From contig NZ_FOCT01000007.1 in NCBI RefSeq assembly GCF_900110185.1, forward strand, positions 62,001-126,000: 64,000 bases of DNA, read 5' to 3'. Source of the stretch: Nitrosospira multiformis (lineage in GTDB: Bacteria; Pseudomonadota; Gammaproteobacteria; Burkholderiales; Nitrosomonadaceae). The first letter of the stretch is position 1, and the number at the start of each line of letters is the position of its first letter. Of this stretch, positions 59,506-64,000 are shown piece after piece. The translations under genes and the position numbers were made by a program. Below the pieces are notes generated by a model that was given only the letters and a program-made list of their open reading frames with translations, was not told the origin of the DNA and did no database searches.

Positions 59506-62500
59506 GTAATGTGCTTCCGCTGCAGCAGAATGCATCGAGTGTTCCGCCGGATGAGGCGGAACGGCGCCAGGCGCTCGATCCTGCCTGCTCATTCATTGTG
59601 CAGGCCCCGGCGGGCTCCGGTAAAACCGGACTTCTGATTCAACGCTACCTCAAACTGCTGGCTTGCGTCGAAGAACCGGAGGAGGTGGTGGCGATTACAT
59701 TCACGCGCAAGGCTGCTGCCGAGATGCGCCAGAGGCTGGTGGCCGCGCTGGCCTCCGCCCAAAAGACGGCTCACTCATCCGGAGCCCAGGAAGTCGAACA
59801 GGAAAGCGAACATGAAAAAACGACGCGAACACTGGCTCATGCGGTGCTGCGACGGGATGCAGAGGCGTGCTGGCGCCTTGCTGACCATCCTGCTCGGCTA
59901 CGCATTCAAACATTCGATTCGCTGTGCGCATCCCTTACCCGGCAGATGCCAGTGCTCTCCGGATTCGGAGGGCAGCCGGAAACGGTGGATGACGCCTCCG
60001 ATCTATATCTCGAGGCGGCGCGCGCCACCCTTGCTCTGCTCGACGGCGACGATGCGGTTGCGAACGATGTCGAGTGTTTGCTGGAGCACCTCGATAATGA
60101 TATCGGACGTATAGAAAAACTGCTTGTAGAAATACTGGCCCTTCGGGACCACTGGTTGCGGCATGTTCATGTCAGAGAGCGGTACGAGCTGGAAGCGGCA
60201 TTGAGAAACGCACGCCGGCAGGCTTTACGGCGCTTGCGCGCATTATGGACATCCTATCCTCCTGTCGCGCAGGCTGAACTGATCGCGCTGGCCAGATATG
60301 CGGGCAGCAATCTGGCGAGCGGCGCGAGCCTGTTGGTTGAATACGAACGCCTCAGTGCGCTCGACACCCTGCCTGGTTGTGAGGAGCAGGATGTTTTCTG
60401 CTGGTACGCTATTTCGGAATTGCTCCTCACGAAAGGAGGAGATTGGCGCAAGCAGCATACCGTCAGAGAAGGTTTTCCACCCGGTGTACCTGGTACCAAA
60501 GCCGAAAAAGAAATTGCAAAGTCCTGGAAAGACCGGGCGTTACGATTGATTTCCCAGTTGGCCGCAAATGATGAGGGTTCGCTTCGCCAGTCGCTGCGCG
60601 ATATTCGCCTGCTGCCGCCGCCTGCTTACACCGAGGGACAGTGGAAAATACTCGGTTCGATCATCCGGCTGCTACCCTATGCTGTTGCGCAGCTCAAGCT
60701 CGTATTTCAGCTGCATGACAAGGTGGATTTTACCGAAGTGGCGCAGGCAGCATTGCGCGCCCTGGGTGACTCCGAGGCGCCGACAGATCTTGCGCTCGCA
60801 CTTGACTATCGCATTCGGCATTTATTGATAGATGAGTTTCAGGATACTTCGATCAGCCAGTATGATCTGATTACAAAACTGACGACAGGATGGGAGCCGG
60901 GCGACGGACGCAGCATGTTCGTGGTGGGCGACCCGATGCAGTCCATCTATCGCTTCCGCCAGGCTGAAGTCGGGCTGTTCCTGCGTGCTCGCGCTACCGG
61001 ATTTGGGAACGTGACACTCAGTCCAGTTTCACTCTCCGCCAATTTCCGGTCACAGCGCGGTATCGTGGACTGGGTTAATGCGACATTCGCAAATGTCATG
61101 CCACAGCGCGAGAATATTTCAACGGGTTCGGTACGCTACTCACCCTCCGTTGCCGTGCGCACCGCGTTGCCAGATCCTGCTGTCAGTGTGCACCCATTCT
61201 TCAACGATGATCATGGGGCCGAGGGAGCGAAAGTGGTGGAGATTGTCGCCCGAGCACAGCGTGATGAGAATTGCTCCACCACTGCCATTCTGGTTCGAAA
61301 TCGCAGTCATCTGGCGGAAATCCTGCCTCGGCTCAAAAAAGCTGGATTACGTTTCCGCGCGATCGAAATCGAAGGACTGAGCCGGCAGCCCGTAGTGCAG
61401 GATCTATTGGTCCTCACGCGCGCACTGATGCATCCGGGGGACCGGTTGGCATGGTTTGCATTGTTGAGAGCTCCATGGTGCGGGCTTACGCTTGCAGACC
61501 TCCACGCTCTTGTGTCGGCTGCTCCCGATCAATCTGATGAGGCGGGCGACTCTGACACCGCGCAAGGGGGAGGGGAAAACGCCGGAGCCGGTCCCTGCAC
61601 CGCGTGGGAGTGGCTTCAGGATGAAAATCGTATTGCCTCTGTTTCGGCCGACGGCTATGAACGGCTGCTGCGGGTGCGCAATGTATTGAAGGCATGCATG
61701 GCCAATCGGGATCGGCAATCCCTCCGAGCAACGGTTGAAGCGGCCTGGCTGGTGCTGGGCGGCCCGGCATGCCTCGAAGATGAAACAGGACTGGAAGACG
61801 CTTCAGCCTACCTTGATTATCTTGAGTCGCATGAGGAAGCGGGGAGCATTCGCAGTCTCGCGGCATTGGAGGAAGGATTGACAGACCTTTCCACCTTGCC
61901 TGACGCGAAAGCGGACGATACCCTGCAAATCATGACCATCCACAAGGCCAAGGGACTGGAGTTCGATTGCGTGATTGTACCCGGGCTCGGCCGCTTGTCG
62001 CGCAGCGATGACAAGAAGCTCTTCATGTGGATGGAGCATTTGCGCGACGAATGGCTGGAAACGAAAGAGGAGGAGGAAAGCAGCGGGAGGAACGATCTGT
62101 TGCTCGCACCCATCCAGGAAACCGGGTCTGGGAGCGATCCAATCTATTCGTGGATTGAAAAGCTTGATGACGAGAAGGAATGCCTTGAGGATGGACGGTT
62201 GCTCTATGTAGCTGCAACACGCGCCAGAAAGCGTCTGCATCTTCTTGGCAGTACTGGCGTTATCAGCGGCAATGAAGGCGGGATTGAACTCAAACCCCCA
62301 TCGGCCAGGACTTTGTTGAGCAAAATCTGGCCTGCGGTCGAATCCTTTTATAGGGAGGCTGCAGCAAAAGCAGTTTTTTCAGACCCGGCGTCATGCGGCG
62401 ACAATAAAGAGCAGGAGGCGAGAGACAAACCCGTGATCGACCAGTCGCTTCGCCGCCTAGTATCCGGCTGGGAACTCCCGCCCGCCCCGCGCGCCCTACA

Positions 62501-63098
62501 GTGGAAGGCAGACCTGTCTCCTTTGCCCCTCTGGGGGGAAGTCGAATATTCCTGGGCTGGCGAGACAGCCCGGCTTGTCGGCAATATAGTCCACAAATGG
62601 CTGCAACGCATTGCCGAGGACGGGCTGGATGACTGGAACGCCGCCCGAATCACGGAATTGCAGGATGTTTTCCGGCGCCAGTTGATTGCATGCGGCGCGA
62701 TCAGCACGGGTAAGGATGATTCTGATGATGCCGTAAAAAGAGTGATGGCAGCGCTCACTCATGCAGTGAGTGAGCCGCGCGGACGCTGGCTACTGGGACC
62801 GCAGCAGGAGGCGCGCAGCGAGTTGCGCATGACCGGCAACATCGCGGGCCAATACATGGATTTCGTCATAGACCGTACTTTTCGCGATGCGGCGGGTCAG
62901 CGATGGGTCGTTGACTACAAGACAAGCAGCCATGAAGGCGCTGATGTGGGAGGATTTCTCGATCGCGAGCAGGAGCGCTATCGCGATCAGCTGGATCGTT
63001 ACGCCGCACTCATGCAGGCGGCGGAAGGACAGCCGGTAAGGCGAGGACTTTATTTTCCCTTGCTCAAGGGATGGCGGGAGTGGGGTGACGAGATTTGA
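59502..63098 (+). CDS. addA: AddA-type helicase-nuclease subunit (UvrD/RecB-like)
   Basis: This is a superfamily 1 DNA helicase with a C-terminal nuclease (1198 residues), the partner of AddB in break repair. Helicase motifs in order are APAGSGKTGLL (Walker A, Lys41), ITFTRKAAAEMR, IDEFQDTSISQYD (Asp444, Glu445), VGDPMQSIYRFRQAE, IMTIHKAKGLEFD and YVAATRARKRLHL. The nuclease motif VVDYKTS has Asp1138 and Lys1140. I chose the ATG at 59502 because it overlaps the addB stop and GGGGAGGAAG lies just upstream. A Gly-rich insert near residues 690-705 carries a GC-rich DNA stretch that looks like an inserted repeat. Confidence 0.92.
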   Translation: MSNVLPLQQNASSVPPDEAERRQALDPACSFIVQAPAGSGKTGLLIQRYLKLLACVEEPEEVVAITFTRKAAAEMRQRLVAALASAQKTAHSSGAQEVEQESEHEKTTRTLAHAVLRRDAEACWRLADHPARLRIQTFDSLCASLTRQMPVLSGFGGQPETVDDASDLYLEAARATLALLDGDDAVANDVECLLEHLDNDIGRIEKLLVEILALRDHWLRHVHVRERYELEAALRNARRQALRRLRALWTSYPPVAQAELIALARYAGSNLASGASLLVEYERLSALDTLPGCEEQDVFCWYAISELLLTKGGDWRKQHTVREGFPPGVPGTKAEKEIAKSWKDRALRLISQLAANDEGSLRQSLRDIRLLPPPAYTEGQWKILGSIIRLLPYAVAQLKLVFQLHDKVDFTEVAQAALRALGDSEAPTDLALALDYRIRHLLIDEFQDTSISQYDLITKLTTGWEPGDGRSMFVVGDPMQSIYRFRQAEVGLFLRARATGFGNVTLSPVSLSANFRSQRGIVDWVNATFANVMPQRENISTGSVRYSPSVAVRTALPDPAVSVHPFFNDDHGAEGAKVVEIVARAQRDENCSTTAILVRNRSHLAEILPRLKKAGLRFRAIEIEGLSRQPVVQDLLVLTRALMHPGDRLAWFALLRAPWCGLTLADLHALVSAAPDQSDEAGDSDTAQGGGENAGAGPCTAWEWLQDENRIASVSADGYERLLRVRNVLKACMANRDRQSLRATVEAAWLVLGGPACLEDETGLEDASAYLDYLESHEEAGSIRSLAALEEGLTDLSTLPDAKADDTLQIMTIHKAKGLEFDCVIVPGLGRLSRSDDKKLFMWMEHLRDEWLETKEEEESSGRNDLLLAPIQETGSGSDPIYSWIEKLDDEKECLEDGRLLYVAATRARKRLHLLGSTGVISGNEGGIELKPPSARTLLSKIWPAVESFYREAAAKAVFSDPASCGDNKEQEARDKPVIDQSLRRLVSGWELPPAPRALQWKADLSPLPLWGEVEYSWAGETARLVGNIVHKWLQRIAEDGLDDWNAARITELQDVFRRQLIACGAISTGKDDSDDAVKRVMAALTHAVSEPRGRWLLGPQQEARSELRMTGNIAGQYMDFVIDRTFRDAAGQRWVVDYKTSSHEGADVGGFLDREQERYRDQLDRYAALMQAAEGQPVRRGLYFPLLKGWREWGDEI

Positions 63099-63219
63099 AG
63101 GATGAAAAATAGAATCGTACATTTATTTGCCGAGGTACTCCTGATACGTCCCGAACTATTGACTATCCCGAAAACCCCGGTACGGGTAAATCATTGGATT
63201 TTTATATGCAGGTGAATTT

Positions 63220-64000
63220 ATGCGCTTTCTGATATATGCATTTGGTTTTTTTGCACTGGCGGGATGTGTGGCAACCACGGTAGCTCCTCCGGCTGCTGAG
63301 CCGCGCCCGGAGATCGAAGGAGGAATCGAAAGGAAGGTTGAAGAGGGAATCGAAAGACAGGTTGAAGGGAAGATCGAAGAGGAGACAAAAGAGGGAGTCG
63401 AAAATTTCATCGGCGAAATGGTCGAAAGACACGGCTTTGTCCAGGCTGAACTGGAGGACATTCTTGGGCAGGCACAGTATCAGGGGGGAATCATCAAAGC
63501 GATTTCACAGCCTGCTACCGCAAAGCCGTGGTATGCCTACCGGCCCGTCTTCGTCACGCCGAAGCGTATTGCCGCGGGTGTAGCCTTCTGGAACACAAAT
63601 GCCCCGGAACTGGAACGTGCCCGTAGGGACTTCGGAATTCCCGAGGAGATCATCGCAGCTGTAATCGGTGTCGAAACTTTTTACGGGACGCAAAACGGCA
63701 AGCACCGTATACTCGACGCCCTGACTACGCTTGCATTCAACTATCCCCGCCGCGCGGCCTTCTTTCGCGGGGAGTTGGAGCAATATCTCCTGATGGGACG
63801 GGACCAGCAGGCTGACCTCCTGAATATCAGGGGTTCCTACGCAGGGGCAATCGGCATCCCGCAATTCATGCCCAGCAGTTACCGGCGGTACGCGGTGGAT
63901 TTCAATAATGACGGCAAGATCGATTTATCCGGCAGCGCAGCGGATGCAATCGGGAGCGTCGCCAATTACCTGAAGAGCTATGGATGGGAAGCAGGCCAGC
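63220..64000 (+). CDS. lytic murein transglycosylase B family lipoprotein, 5' part
   Basis: The gene runs off the right edge of the window, so only the first 260 residues are seen. A lipoprotein signal (FALAGC, Cys16) is followed by a charged repetitive linker (about residues 30-70). The MltB catalytic domain begins with HGFVQAELEDILGQAQYQ. The catalytic Glu152 lies in GVETFYGTQNGKHRILDAL. GAIGIPQFMPSSYRRYAVDF is diagnostic for the family. The enzyme cleaves peptidoglycan glycan strands with formation of 1,6-anhydro ends at the outer membrane. AGGTG precedes the ATG. Confidence 0.92.
   Translation, partial: MRFLIYAFGFFALAGCVATTVAPPAAEPRPEIEGGIERKVEEGIERQVEGKIEEETKEGVENFIGEMVERHGFVQAELEDILGQAQYQGGIIKAISQPATAKPWYAYRPVFVTPKRIAAGVAFWNTNAPELERARRDFGIPEEIIAAVIGVETFYGTQNGKHRILDALTTLAFNYPRRAAFFRGELEQYLLMGRDQQADLLNIRGSYAGAIGIPQFMPSSYRRYAVDFNNDGKIDLSGSAADAIGSVANYLKSYGWEAGQ

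Overview
The window is ordinary, gene-dense chromosomal DNA (about 50 genes, roughly 55% GC, typical proteobacterial gene overlaps). The protein set points to an autotrophic betaproteobacterium, most likely an ammonia oxidiser of the Nitrosospira type. The reasons are a red-type (form IC) RuBisCO with its CbbX activase and CbbR regulator, a DabA-DabB inorganic-carbon pump, a full glycogen cluster, a MauG/CcpA-like dihaem protein, and AddAB in place of RecBCD. The genus is an inference from gene content; no marker gene such as amo or 16S rRNA is present. I saw no rRNA, tRNA, CRISPR array, phage or insertion sequence.

Layout. 1-5.1 kb: end of a dihaem peroxidase gene, galU, then psd and an Atm1-like ABC exporter on the minus strand. 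5.5-9.7 kb: the minus-strand operon cbbL-cbbS-cbbX, ending in a strong terminator, with cbbR divergent from it. 9.7-20.8 kb: a five-gene minus-strand multidrug efflux block (adaptor, RND pump, outer-membrane channel, second adaptor, second RND pump) facing a TetR repressor across an AcrR-type operator. 21.1-28.2 kb: an Fe-S assembly operon, iscR-sufA-sufB-sufC-sufD-sufS-sufU-nfu, headed by two textbook IscR type 1 sites. 28.4-32.4 kb: hemJ, aroB, a dGTPase-like gene and hemE. 32.5-34.4 kb: a two-component system. 34.8-41.8 kb: dabA, dabB and a SulP/STAS anion transporter, separated by a 655-base structured spacer. 41.9-45.2 kb: rsgA, a pterin dehydratase and an M48 protease on the minus strand, with orn divergent. 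45.2-55.8 kb: glgP, glgA, glgB, a small unknown gene, glgC and a GH57 enzyme. 56.4-64 kb: ferredoxin fdxA, addB, addA and the start of a lytic transglycosylase gene.

How it fits together. RuBisCO, CbbX and the Dab/SulP transporters serve CO2 fixation; no carboxysome gene is seen. The glg cluster stores and releases the fixed carbon as glycogen. SUF and the haem genes supply cofactors for a cytochrome- and Fe-S-rich respiratory chain. The RND block is a drug or solvent efflux module under local TetR control.

Nothing here is clearly a new system. The best leads are the double IscR site before a SUF-only operon, the structured spacer after dabB, the tandem 12-bp repeat before dabA, the two RND pumps sharing one channel gene, and a conserved-looking 73-residue protein between glgB and glgC.
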